Positions 24,081-36,654 of a stretch of DNA of 64,000 nt are shown piece after piece (position 1 is the stretch's first letter; each line of letters starts with the position of its first letter). The position numbers and the translations under genes are program-made. The notes beneath the pieces were generated by a model. The model was not told the DNA's origin. It made no database searches and was given only the letters and a program-made list of their open reading frames with translations. The DNA comes from Cryptomeria japonica (taxonomy: Eukaryota; Streptophyta; Pinopsida; Cupressales; Cupressaceae). The stretch covers positions 473,482,008-473,546,007 of the forward strand of contig NC_081405.1 of assembly GCF_030272615.1 (NCBI RefSeq), written 5' to 3'.

Positions 24081-25389
24081 CTCCCCCCTGAATTCTTTTT
24101 TATTTAAAGTTTTTTTTAAAAGAAAATTAAATATTCCTTATTGCATAAAGTAATTTTTTTGTTTTAAAAAAAGAAGAGAAAAGTTCATTTTAGTTTTAGT
24201 GTTAAATATTATTATTATATAGTTTATTAACAAGGGTTAATAAACATATACTAAATAATATTAAGTTTGAAATCTATGAGTTATCCAAATTGTTTATTAA
24301 TATATATATATATATATTTAATGAGATGCATATATATATATATATATTTTAATAATAATAATTAAATGAAAATCATGTATTGTTAAAATATTAATTGATT
24401 ATATTTTATTACCCAGGGGCTAACAATTATATAATGATTAATATTGAAGTTGGGAACCTGTTTAAATGAGGAAATACTCCTTTGGGGATGGATAGAATAA
24501 CCCTCTTTTAATGGAAATTTATGAAATAAATCATATTTATTATTCAGAGGTGTTTAAATTTATATATTATCCAAGTGCATATTTTTTTTTGGATTTAGAT
24601 GTTATAGGACATAAGGGAAATTTAGAAAGAGAATACTAAAGTATAGGAGTAATTGGAAAATGGGATATTTAACATTGGTCATTCTGAAAACTCAAATGAT
24701 ATGCTATTGAATTATCAGAAAATTAATAATGCATCGATTGGGAAATTGATAAGTTAATGATATCCTCATTTGTAAAAATAAAATGGTTTAGTTACGCCCT
24801 CCTTCGGTTTTGTGATATAGACAAAAGGAAATATGGCAAGATCAAATTTATGTAATTACTGACCGAAGTGGTCGTTGTATAGTGGTTGTGTTTGCCTAAA
24901 AAGGCAGAGATGTAAATGAAATGAACCTTATGTAATCTTAACTTAAATAATTGCCAGAGGGGTCTTGGAGTTGAGCAAACCCAGAGATGTAGCCTTTAGG
25001 GGTGAACTCCGAGATCATATCTATGTTATGCGATGCTTTTGTTCCACCCATTTTTTTTTCATAGTGCTAGCATGTATGGATACATTTTGTAATTATATAA
25101 TGGGGATTTAATGAAGTTAATTATCAAATGCATGAACAAAGTCATCTTGTTAAATGTAGTATTTAGGGTCCTAAAAGATTGAAAATATGACTATGGAAAA
25201 GTATTTTGTTAATGTTAATGAAAAGAAATAAGCATGGAAAGAAACTCTCTTGGTTACAACTATTGGATTAACTTGTCATAAAACTTGTAATTGGAATGTA
25301 ATGAATGGACAACAAATATTGGATTAACTATCATAATATCTAAAATGAGAATCTAATGGAAGAACCTCATTTGGTTATTTACCTTTTTA

Positions 25390-26060
25390 TCTTAATAAAT
25401 GAACATCGTCATATTAGCTTTATTTCACTAAATTGGATGAATTTATTTAGTTGTTTACGTTTTATTCTAAACAAATAATCCTCACCAAATTAGTTTTACA
25501 ATTGGATGAATCTCAAATTGGTTATCCACATTTTAACCTTAATAAATGAACTTCATCATAATAGCTATATTTGAACTAAAATGGGAGAACTCATTTAGCT
25601 GTTTATATCTTAATCATAGCAAATGTATTACTTCATATTAACTTTATTTTAACTAAAATGAGTGAACTCATTAAGTTACCTATATCTTAACCCTAATGGA
25701 TGATCTTCATAGATTAATTACATTTTATCCTCTATAAATGAACTACGATTTATTAGTTGGCTATGTTTAAACCCAAATGAAAGAACCCCCTCATTATGTT
25801 ATTTACATATTTAATTCTTAATGAATGAATTTCATCTTATTAGCCATACTTTTATCTATAAAGGATGATCTCATTTGTGGTTGGTTACTTTTAAACCTAA
25901 ATGAATGAACTTCGTTATATTAGTTTCATTGTATCAAAAATGGATGGACTCGTCAAGTTAACCATACCTAAACCCTAATGGGTGAATTCTTAAGTTAATT
26001 ATGTTTTAACTTCATTGAGTAAATATCCTCTTGTTAGCCTTATCTCCAATCATAATAGAT
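25390..26060 (+). repeat. Diverged tandem repeat within the solo LTR
   Basis: A unit of about 70-80 bp recurs some eight or nine times, recognisable by AATGAACTTCATCATATTAG-like words at about 25,398, 25,463, 25,544, 25,620, 25,699, 25,735, 25,822 and 25,901. Copies are separated by TTAGTTGTTTA and TTTTAACCTTAA-like stretches. Copies are well diverged. Confidence 0.65.
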
Positions 26061-27492
26061 GAACTCTTCCTAAATTCTAAAATGTCAATTCATCGAACAT
26101 AACATATCCATGTCTTAAGTAATAACTTATAATTAAGATATCCAGCTTAATTGAATCTAATGTCGCGAGTTGAGTTAGGTGTAAGGTTACATAATCACAT
26201 TGGGAAACTCCTTAGGATTGTTGAGTCTTCCGCTATGTTATCTAAGCATTAGATAACTTCAATGTATCTTGATGTTGTGTCTTAATGTTAACACTCTTAT
26301 TATTATTAAATATATATATATATATATATTTACACTCCGAATGAGTGTTTTAGCTTTATCCCTTCGGGGTTTCCTGGCGGGGCATTACAGACAGAGCCAT
26401 TTGCATTGGACAAATTTGAAACATATTTTATAAGAACATATTATTCCCTATGCCAGGTCTTGGGACAGGATTGTGGGCTCAAATTGTTGCCGGTGGATTA
26501 CACGATGCTAGCAGTATTCATTCAGCACTCGGCTACCAATGTGATTTTTGACTTTGCAACCAGTCTTTAGACCAAGTTATGTGGGAGCCTAGTTAAAGCA
26601 AAAGATGAAAAGACTACACTAAATTTCAAGAACTATTCTTTGGTGTGCGATCTCCTTTTGTATCAGAATAGGTCAGTCTGGTGCCCAAAGCTGAATCAGG
26701 ATGATGGATCCACATATAGGGTTGCCATGGTCAGTTTAGAGATGGACACAAGTGTGGGACAAGGGCTCTCGGTTTGGAGACTATTGTTTATTCTCTGATT
26801 ATTTTGTCAAGAAGATTTTGGATGTGCTAAGTGTTGAATTGCCAAGGCTTCCTGGGCATATAGTTAAAGTGTTGATAATTCAGGCATGTAGAGCACCAAA
26901 TGTACAATATGCAGAGGGGGCTTTTAGCCACAATTTTGGAGACTTGTTTTTCTATCAGGATTGCACCATCATTAGGTGCTATGGTTTTGAAAAGGCTCCC
27001 CATAGGTTGCCCATTTTTGTTTCTCCAAGGGTTGAATTATTAGAATTCATGTGGAAAATGATGTGGGTTGACAAGGATCAAATCCTAGAGAGGAAGGGGA
27101 GGCATCTCCCTAAAGCCATTGTATTCAAATAATTTGAAATTGGTTGTGATAACTTGGAAAAGATTCAATATTTTTTGGTCAGAATCTACAGATTCAAGGT
27201 GGGAATTGCTAAGAATTATGAACCTGAGGGGTATATAGGGGACTTATGGATAAATAAGTTAAAGGATAGGAACTATCATCATTAATTCTATAAAATTGAA
27301 GATTTGTTGAGGAATTCTCTGCCAAGGGAACCCGTCCAAAGAAAGAAAAAATGGGACACGTTGAACAAAACTCAAAGGGAGAGGATGGAAGAAGATAAGA
27401 ACTACACAGGGCTACTCAGAACAGAGTTCCAATCTGATATTGCAAGGATAATTATCCTTCTCTGGTCTACAGATAAGATTGTAGTGTCATAA

Positions 27493-27984
27493 ATTTTACA
27501 CCCTTGCTAGGGTGCTACAATTTCACACTTAGGTTAGCACTCGCCTTACACTAATACATTTGGCCTAAAATTCTGACGGAGGTTTCCGAAGGAGAAGGTA
27601 TATTGTGACCAAATTTGAATTTTTTTTGAAAAATTGCCCACGTTCGTTGGAATTTCGATGATAATTCAACATCTGGTTTCAACGGAGAAGGATTTGACAA
27701 TGAAATTTGTGTCTTTTTAGAAAAAGTGCTCGTGTTCATCGAAATTCCGATGACTGTGGGCATTACTTAAAAAAAAAAAGACCAAGACATTTGATAAACA
27801 TTATTCCCGCCTCTTCCCATTCTCACGTTGCCACCCCCAACAACGTAATAATGGGCGGGTTTAGCTTAAACATACATTCTCATTTGTTCCATTCAAATGA
27901 ACAGTCGTTAACATTCAAATTCAAATTATTCTTGCCTAGAAGTCTTACCATATGGAATAAATAGGTTTCCATCGATATCAGTGT
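27493..27984. other. Region between locus A and the PPR relic
   Basis: About 490 bp without a gene. AGGGTGCTACAA near 27,509 recurs as AGGGTGCTACA near 56,125, downstream of locus B, and may mark a shared 3' flank of the family. Two TTTCGATGA / TTCCGATGA words sit at about 27,654 and 27,744. Confidence 0.4.
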
Positions 27985-28720
27985 TTATTTCCAGCGTACT
28001 CCCTTCTTGTGCCAATATGGGAGCTTTTGGATAGGTAGGCATCCATCAAACCATAACAGAAGGGCTTATTATCATTGACCATGCTCTGGTAAATTTTATT
28101 ATAGTTGAAAATGCTCTGATAAACATTTATGCAAAATGTGGAACCATCGATGAGGCACATGAACCTTTTGACCGAATGCCTCCAAGCAATGTCGGCTCAT
28201 GGAATGCTATGATTGCAGGATATGCACAAAATGAGTTTACTGAAAAGTGTCCAGATGCTTTCAACCAAATGAAATTAGTAGGCGTAAAGGTTTGTCAACA
28301 TCCCCCAGCCTATGCAAAAATGGGAGCTTTGAAATAGGGTGTGGACGTCCATCACAAGATAAACAGTAGAGGAATTTTATTAGTTGGTGTAGCTGCAATT
28401 GCCCTGGCAGTCATGTATGCAAAATGTGTGAGATGAGATAAGGCATGCTGACTATTTGACATAATGCCTCAGAGAAATTTCTCCCACAGAACACCTGATT
28501 ACATGATATGAAAAAAATGGGTTTGTGGGAAAGGCTTTAGAGACTTTCAATTAAATGCGATTGTCAGGTATAAAGCTTTGCTAGTATCCTCCCAGCCTGT
28601 GCTAAATTGGAAGTTTTGGAACAAGGTATGAACATCTATCAGAGGATAAATAATAGAGGAATTTTGTCACATGTTGTAGCTGCAATTGTCAGGGTACATA
28701 TTTTAAAGATGTTTTATATC
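27985..28720 (+). pseudogene. Pentatricopeptide-repeat (PPR, PLS-type) pseudogene fragment
   Basis: Translation in shifting frames gives typical PLS-class PPR text: VLPSCANMGAFG near 27,995; ALINIYAKCGTIDEAH near 28,110; FDRMPPSNVGSWNAMIAGYA near 28,170; a second repeat round with MGALK and VMYAKC near 28,320-28,430; and FDIMPQRN near 28,456. Intact PLS-PPR proteins bind organellar RNA and act in editing or splicing. Here only about four repeat units remain, with stops and frameshifts and no start or C-terminal domain. Confident as a relic; the parent gene cannot be named. Confidence 0.85.
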
Positions 28721-29398
28721 ATAGATAATTGTAGTTAAAATTCAATGTGCCAACTATTGAAGAATATCTGAGATTAAGAAGGTTTATTATAAATGATGAA
28801 ATGCTTCGGTTGAAATTGATGAAATTTTTATTTTGTCAATGTTTATTATGTGTGAGATTTGTCATTTTATTAAATTGTAATCATCTATGTTCAAGCTAAA
28901 CTTATCATTCTAAAGTTAGATAATTTTTATTCATTTAAGTATGTTTATAATGATTTCTTATATCATTTCTCTTGTCATCATATGACAACTCTTCATTTTT
29001 AGTGTGATTTTTCCTTCCACTACCATTCCATTCTATTCCCTCTTACTTCTCACCCTCTTTAGACATCCTCTATTCTTCCCATGTTTCTCATACCACATCC
29101 AAACCTTCAATACACTAATGAACTAGTTTGATTAGCTTAAGAAAAGAATGGATACTATGCTTGTAGCTCTAATTCTATTATATTAAATATGTGTTTCTTA
29201 TGGACATAGAGATTGAATTTAATAATTAAATCAAAATAATATATGGAAAAGAACTAATAAAAAATTAATAAACAAATAAAATAAGGAGCCAATGAAACCC
29301 TCTTATTGCCTCTTGATGCTCTTAAGCGCAAAAATCTAACTTCTAACTCTTGTTATCTACCAATAATGTAAGAGAAATAGGATTTTCCTTCCATATAT
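28721..29398. other. Intergenic; nothing recognised
   Basis: AT-rich DNA between the PPR relic and the 29.4-kb retrotransposon. No coding region, repeat array or transposon end was seen. Confidence 0.6.
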
Positions 29399-29403
29399 AT
29401 GAA

Positions 29404-30949
29404 TGATAGTTTTGATACTTAAAGATAAGTACAGATGCCAAGCTAATAAGATGAGAGGGGGGGGGGGTGAATCATACAAACTTAATCTTCCATAAAAACA
29501 ATAGATTCAACCTCGGTAACATATACTTCAGTAATATAACCAAAACTGCTAAACATGCAAACTCAAAAGCATATAAACATCATAACACTCATAACACCAA
29601 ATTTAACGTGGAAACCCAAATAGGGAAAAACCACTGTGGGATTTCGGACCCACTAAGAAATATACTCTTCTAGAGTATGCTCAGTTAAAAGCAAATCCTG
29701 TTAAAGATTACAAACACATTGCTAGATGTGACCCGGTTAAGGGATTTCCCTCAGATCCGTTAGGGTCTTCACCTTGTTAGAAGTGACCTTGTTAAAGGAT
29801 TTCAAACACTCAATCAGAATGTCACCTTGCTAGAGGGTTTTACGACTGTTAAGTCCACTCGATTAAGAGATTTTCTGTCACTTCACAAAATAACAGTGAT
29901 AAAAATCTATCTGCAACTTCACATCTAAAATGCTAAAGTAGATTCTTATTTTCTCAATACAGTATAGACATAGAACTAATCTTGTCCATCTACTGGGCTC
30001 TATACTCTATTATTCAAAATAGATCTTCAAGCTTCTATGCTTGGTAATCACTATGTAGCATCCCTGTGCATACACTTGCCTGCATTCATTGTTTATCAAT
30101 AGCTCCCTATTTATAAACAATTTGGCAACCACTTAATCTCCTTGACCACATTTCCCATGATCAATCATAGCCATTAGATCTTCAAACTTTGACCAGGTTC
30201 AATGTATCCTTCGATCTGAAAACAATTTACCCCACTTTGGAACTTGCATACATTTCTTGGAACTTGTGCTAGGGTATTGCAGTTCAATCTAAGCTATAGA
30301 TCTTCTTGCCAATTTTTCTTTGCCATAGATTCTTTAACAAACTTCATTCACAGCATACCAATCATTTAATCATAGCCAGCTCATCAGCTTCCTTCATTAA
30401 ATAATGCATGTAATCATTTAATGCATTCTGTTATTACTCGGTTGCAACTCGGTAAATACTAAACTTCACTTGGTAGACATTCTGCCTTCATTAACCGATA
30501 GCGATAACCTTAGTGTTTACCGACTAGGTTCCTTAGGGTTTACCGACTAGGTTCCTTAGGGTTTACCGACTAGGTTCTTTGCTTGGTAACATAGTATAGT
30601 ATTAACCTTACAATCAATAACATATGTAGGATATCAAAACAATCTAAACGTCATGATCTCATCATTGTCTAACTCGGTAATAGTTGCCCATTAAATAACT
30701 TATTCCTCCCCTTATTCATCATATTCTTTCTATGTCTTTTACCGACATCTTTATACTCATCAAATCATACTTCTGAAGATATGGCAACATCATACTGAAT
30801 TAGAAAATCAATTTCTTGACATCAATGACAAAATAATAATATTAAGTCAGTAAACATCCTTAATTAGTTATATCCATAATCATCAACAACCTTCTCAATA
30901 TCCTTATTGAAATGCCAACAATCTATCCTTGCTTGTTATAATGCCAACA
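29404..30949 (-). repeat. 3' LTR of E2
   Basis: 1,546 bp, 45 bp longer than the 5' LTR. The extra length is mostly two more copies of the 23-bp unit GGTTTACCGACTAGGTTCCT(TAG) at about 30,517-30,585. A run of about 13 G at 29,457 is 7 G in the other LTR. Around 29,690-29,870 a short motif resembling (C/T)GTTA(A/G)(A/G)GG recurs about seven times. Confidence 0.92.
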
Positions 30950-31368
30950 ATCTCCCCCTTTGGCATTGATGGCGAAACCAATTGATTTGACCTAACTGAT
31001 TCGGATTATTGTCAAATTCTGAAATGCTGAAATGCTCTCCTTCTGTCATCAGAATTCTCCCCCATACATTAGACTTCTCCTCTTTTCTTCAGTCTTCTCA
31101 AGTCTTCTTCAATCTTCTCCCCCTTTGACAACAATGCCAAAAAGTAAAGAACTAAAACATAATTTCTTCCTGTATGAAGTGATTTCCTACTATTATGTGT
31201 CAACTTAGTCTCGGTCAGAGCATTTATGTCTTCAATACCTGTTCCCTGTATTATTTCTTGTATTGTTTCCTACACACCTTTAGAAAACATCCTAAAGTGT
31301 GTAAATCAGCATCAACTCCTAAAAGATATTCTGTAGAGTCATCAAATTGATGTTTTCACCAAACTCGG
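30950..31368 (-). other. PPT and 3' internal region of E2
   Basis: The PPT (minus strand CCAAAGGGGGAGAT, plus 30,950-30,963) abuts the 3' LTR. Further purine runs, read on the minus strand, lie at about 31,050 (GGGGGAGAA) and 31,117 (AAAGGGGGAGAAG). No coding sequence. Confidence 0.75.
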
Positions 31369-34300
31369 TCAGTGAGTAGAAGATAGGGGTAGGACCCCTA
31401 AATTACTTCTGAGATACTCAAAAGTGTCCCTTGGCAGTGGCTTGGTGAAGATATCTGCTATTTGTTCCTTTGTGCTAACATACTCCAACACCACTTTCTT
31501 CTCTAAGATAATGATATTTGATAGAGATGTGCTTTGTCTTAGAGTGTATAACAAGATTCTTTGAAATGTTAATGGCACTAGTATTCTCATAGAATATAGT
31601 TACTGGCTCAGTAATTTTATCATTTATACCTTCCAACAGTTGTTTGATCCATGCTATGTTGGTACAATTCAATGTTGCAGCAACGTATTCAGCTTCTACT
31701 GTTGACTGTGAAACATATCCTTGTTTCTTGCTAAGCCAACTCACTAGTCTTTCTCCTAAAAATAAAGCTCCTCCACTTGTGCTTTTCCTGTCATCAATGT
31801 TGCTTGCCCAATCAACATCAGTATAAACTTTTAAATCAAAATCATTTCTTTTCTGATATACTAAGCCATAATCTTCAGTGCCTTTCAAGTATCTAAAAAT
31901 TCTCTTGATTGCTGTCATGTGTGTTTCCTTAGGATCTGCAGAGAATCTTGCAACTATACCTACTACATGTGTTATGCCTGGCCTACTATGAACAACATAT
32001 TGTAACTTTCTAATCAAGGATCAGTAAAGTGTCTCATCAACAGATGCATATTCATCATTCTTTGATAGTTTACAGTTAGTAGTCATAGGAGTACTTACTG
32101 GTTTTGAATCCTCCATTCCAAATTTCTTCAAGATTTCCTTTATGTACTTGGATTGAGTAATGAAAATCTCATCTTTCATTTGTAGTATCTGTAAATCTAT
32201 AAAATACTTTATCTCACCGATCAATGACATCTCAAATTCTTTGCTCGTTTCATTTCCAAAGTTCTTGCATAGAGAGTCATTTCCACAAAATATAATATCA
32301 TCAACAAATATTGCTGAGATCAGTATTCCATTTTCATCATTCTTCATGTAAATATTGTTGTTTTCACTTGTTCTTATAAAACCAATCTTGATTAAATAAG
32401 AGTGCAATATTTCATACCATGCTCTAGGTGCTTGTTTCAGACCATATAAAGCTTTGTTCAATTTGCATACCTGATCTTTATTATTGTCTTCAGCAAATCC
32501 TTCAAGTTTTTCAATAAAAACTTCTCCTTCTAATATACCATTCAGAAATGTAGATTTGACATCCATTTGATATACCTTGAAATTCTTGTAAGCAGCATAT
32601 GCCAACAATGTTCTTACTCCTTCAAGTCTAGCCACAGGTGCAAAAGTCTCACCATAATCAATTCCTTGTTCTTGGGCATAACCTTTGCAAACTAGTCTTT
32701 CTTTATTTCGAATGACCTCTCCTTTTTCATTCAGCTTGTTTCTGAAAATCCACTTTGTACCAATTACATTTTTGTCCTTCGGTCTTGGGACCAATGTCCA
32801 TGTGTCATTCTTCTTGATTTGATCAATCTCTCCTGTCATAGCATTTATCCAATCTTCACTATTAAATGCCTCTTTCACTATCCTTGGCTCAAATTCAGAT
32901 ATTAGACATGTGTTCTATCTTAGTTTGTTCCTTGTCATCACTAGATCATCCTTATCTCCTATAATCTGACTTGGTGCATGATGTCTTCTGATATACTTGG
33001 CTAATACAGGCTCGGTAGGCTCTGTATGATCTTCTTCATCACTTGGTAACTGAATATTTTCTTCATTTCCTTCTAATGTTTTCTCGGTAGGACTTGTCGG
33101 TTGAACATAGACAAATTCATCATAATCTTCTAGTTCCTTGGAATTTCCTTCATCATTTCTTTCTGCAAATTCATCAATTTTCACATTTTCACTTTCTACT
33201 ATTTTGTTAGATGATTTTATCAGACATTTAAATGCTTTACTTCTAGAAGAGTAACAAAGAAATGTTCCTTCTTCACTTTTCTGATCAAACTAGCCATTTC
33301 TATCGTCCTTGTGTACATAGCAAATACTTCCAAAGATTTTAAAATAACTTACATTAGGTTTCTTGTCATACCAGATTTCATATGGTGTCTTCAAAGTACC
33401 TTTCTTCAGTTGTACTTGGTTCAGGGTGTAAACTGTTGTGCTTATTGCTTCTCTCCAAAATGTTTGTGGCACTTTCTTTTCAATCAACAGGGTTCTGGCA
33501 CAATCCACAATAGATCTGTTTCTTCTCTTAGCAATTCCATTTTGTTGTGGAGTTCTCGGTGCAAAGAGTTGTCTTTTTATACCATGATCATTGCAGAATA
33601 AGTTGAACTCATCAGATGTGAACTCTCCTCCTCTATCTGATCTAAGACATTTTAGTTGTCTTCCTGTTTCATTTTCAACTCTTGCCTTGTACCATTTAAA
33701 CATTTGAAAATCTTCTGATTTTTCTTTTAGAAACATTACTGACATCATCCTTGAGTAATCATCTACAAATAATATGAAATATCTATCACCATAATAACTT
33801 TGAACTTTCATAGGACCACAAAGATCAGTGTGCACAAGATCTAAAATTCCCTTAGAAGTGTAAGACTTACTTGTAAAGCTTGATCTTGTCATTTTACCCA
33901 TCTAGCATCCTCAGCACATAGCATTCTTAGGTTTTTCAAGACATGGTAGACCTCTTACTCGGTGCTTCTTGCTTATTTTGATCAGATTATCAAAATTTAC
34001 ATGACAAAACCTTTTATGCCATAACTAGGTATCATCTATATTTGCATACAAACATTTATTCCAAGTTGAGTCAAGGTGAAATGTGTTACCTTTTGTTTGT
34101 GTCCTGGTAGCAACTAACTTTCCATGCTTGTCATGAACTTGGACAATTCCTTTCTGAAATTCTATTCGGTATCCTGTATTGTTTAGCTATGCTACACTCA
34201 ACAAATTGTATTTCAAACCTTCAACCCAATAAACATCATTGCATCTTGCATTGTCAAGAAGTGTTATGGATCCTTTACCTTTTACTGGACATGGTGCATT

Positions 34301-34691
34301 ATTACCAAATCTTACATAGCCTCCATCATAGTATTCTAACATTACAAACTTGTGTTTATCACCTGTCATGTGATGTGAGCATCCACTATCTATGATCCAA
34401 GAATCATTAGTATTTATGTGAGATATTAGGGCTTTTTCTTCATACCTTTCTTCATCGGATCCATCTTTGATAGCCACATAAACTACTTCCTTTGTATCAG
34501 TTTCATCTGATTTATCATCATTAGATTCCTCATCGGCTATTACGCATGACTTTCTATCTCTTCTTCTGAAGTCTCGGTGTCCTCTGTAATGATTATCTTT
34601 TTGTCTATCATCTTGGTAATCTCTCTTTTCAATAGAATCTTTGTCATGATAGTTAGAAGCCATTTGTCCTATCTTATCACAATTGAAACAT

Positions 34692-35052
34692 TGTTGATTT
34701 TCCCAGGTTTTATTGAATGTATTTTAATGTATATATCTTATTCAATCTGATACTTGCATTCTTGGAATTCTATGTGTTCTCAAATTGAATAACATTATAC
34801 TATATATATTCCTTTGGAGAGGCATGAACTTGAATAGACATGTCTCTCCTTTAATTATAATTATTTAATCAATATTATAATGTTTCATCAATCAATTATT
34901 AATTTAGAATAATATAATAGATTAATATTGAATATTAAATTTTATATGATTAATAATAATATAATAATATAACATAATAATATATTATTATTAATCAACA
35001 TATATTATATGTATTCTAAATGATCATTCGACTCAAGCTACAAACATTAACA
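34692..35052 (-). repeat. 3' LTR of E3
   Basis: 361 bp, AT-rich. It has one AACATAATAATAT unit where the other LTR has three. The adjoining sequence CTCCCTCTTAGCTAGGGA is the PPT on the minus strand. Confidence 0.92.
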
Positions 35053-35267
35053 CTCCCTCTTAGCTAGGGAGGATGATCAGACAAAATGTGTAGCGATCTC
35101 CCATGTCAACACTTATGGCCCTCACCATAGATACACAAAACATAATTAACACTCCCTCTTAGCTAGGAAAGATGAATGTAGAAAATATATTCAAGCATCA
35201 TAATTTAATAGATAGTGATCATTTTAGTCATTCATGAGAATCATACCATCTAATCATTTGGTATGTA

Positions 35268-35680
35268 GTATCACCTAAACACGTGATCTTGAAGTTCATC
35301 ACATCAATCTTGTGATTGATAGGATATCACCTAAGCATGTGATATCAGTATTGCCTACATGCAATACTTAAGGATAATCATATGAGAAAGATTAATTTCT
35401 CACCTTATCCTAGTTGTGATAAGTGCACTAACATTTTATACAAATGTTATATCACCTAAATACATGATATGAAGTATCACCTAGACACATGATACAAATG
35501 TCCATCACGTCAATCTTGTGATGACAAGATATCACCTAAGCACGTGATATCAATATTGCCTAAACACGCAATACTTAAGGATAATCATATGAGAAAGATT
35601 TAAATTCTCATCTTATCCAAGTTGTGGTATGTGCATTAACATTTCATATGAATGTTTTACCACAACACAATCATGGCTTC
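35268..35680 (-). repeat. 206-bp tandem duplication inside E3
   Basis: Two adjacent copies start at 35,268 and 35,474 with GTATCACCTA. Each contains several near-palindromic words around TATCACCTAAGCACGTGATATC and TTGCCTA(A/C)A(C/T)(A/G)CAATAC, the shared GGATAATCATATGAGAAAGA, and an AACATTT...AAATGTT pair. Each copy could fold into several short hairpins. Confidence 0.85.
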
Positions 35681-36654
35681 ATCCATGATTCACCAGAGAT
35701 CCACCATGATAACTGGTTTGGACATTATAAGATCGTCACCTTATAATGTCTCCATACAAGTGTTCATTATCTTGAGAGATCGTCACCTCTTAGATATGAA
35801 CCCAAGGGATAAAATCCAAAAATGTCTTGTCATGACAAAGAAGTTTACACATTAAACATGTAAATACAAATTGCAAAGCAAATTACCTTTCTATCATACC
35901 TAAACCTTTTCTGAAGTGATCAACCTTCACTCTGAAAGAGGTTTTTGGTCAGAATATCTGCAGTTTGATCTCCAAGGGAAAACCCCCCTACTTGAGGGAG
36001 AAGCACCCAGCATAAAATGTCTTTATATATCAAATATGTCTAGCAATAATGCAAGATATGGGCCCAATATATGTTGCTTCACTCCTTGAAGCAAATTTCA
36101 CAAGAGCAAATCTAATTGGTTTTCTTCAAAGGATCGATCTGCTCTAACTAATATATAAAATGCTCTTCACATAAATTGAGTGGATCAGAGAATGAGTTTG
36201 CATCTTCTATATATATGAGGGAGGCACCCTTTCACAAGGGGTCAGTCCTCAATGACATAATTTGTCTCTTCACAAGGGTGACCACTACAACATCAACACT
36301 CCCTCTTAGCTAGGGAGGAATCCTTGTTAATAATATAGTCATGAAATAACATCCACCATGGCTACTCCTAGAGAGTGGAACACGATTCATCATGGTACTC
36401 AACATGATGATATCCATCATGGCTACTCCCATGTATGAGAATGCATATGAAGTATGAACACAAGTGCCCATTACAGAGTTGCTCAATGTGATGTTTTCAT
36501 CTCATCATGACGTTCACCATGACTACTCCCAAAGGGTGGAACAGGGGCCTTCACCTCAAACTTCTCCCTCACAGAGAAGAGTGTATTAAGAAGGGCTTTC
36601 TCTCAAACTTATCTCTCATAGAGAAGAATGAATTAAGCATATGTTCATGATGGT

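Larger units (their letters stand above)
22020..26389. mobile_element. Solo-LTR-like insertion in locus A, with perfect 5-bp target duplication
   Basis: The segment begins TGTAATGCCC and ends GGGCATTACA, a perfect 10-bp terminal inverted repeat of the kind that bounds plant LTRs. It is flanked by GACAG at 22,015-22,019 and 26,390-26,394. Removing it with one GACAG restores the reading phase of the interrupted ORF. At 4,370 bp it has no second internal terminus, no primer binding site and no coding domain. A solo LTR of a long-LTR Ty3/gypsy-like element is the simplest reading; a non-autonomous element without separate LTRs is the alternative. Confidence 0.82.
20797..27492 (+). pseudogene. Locus A: large ORF of an unrecognised repeat-associated protein family, split by an insertion
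   Basis: ATG at 20,797 opens a lysine/glutamate/proline-rich N-terminal region of about 200 residues with nuclear-localisation-like KKR/KKK clusters. A globular region follows (RLEELAQKEIRATWLLSQYL, later FGLDGRAIKG). At 22,019 the frame is cut by a 4,370-bp insertion and resumes at 26,395 in phase once one target-duplication copy is removed. The downstream part contains VLGQDCGLKLLPVDYTM and IIRCYGFEKAPHRLP (26,968-27,012) and ends at a TAA (27,490). Breaks: TAA 20,944, TAA 21,325, TGA 21,379 with a frameshift, TAG 21,821, TAG 26,568, a frameshift near 26,740 and TAA 27,130. The C-terminal part matches locus C. I find no known domain; function unknown. Confidence 0.7.

Noticed and set aside
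30510-30585. TTAGGGTTTA words as interstitial telomeric repeats
   Set aside because: They are part of a 23-bp LTR unit, not consecutive TTTAGGG repeats.
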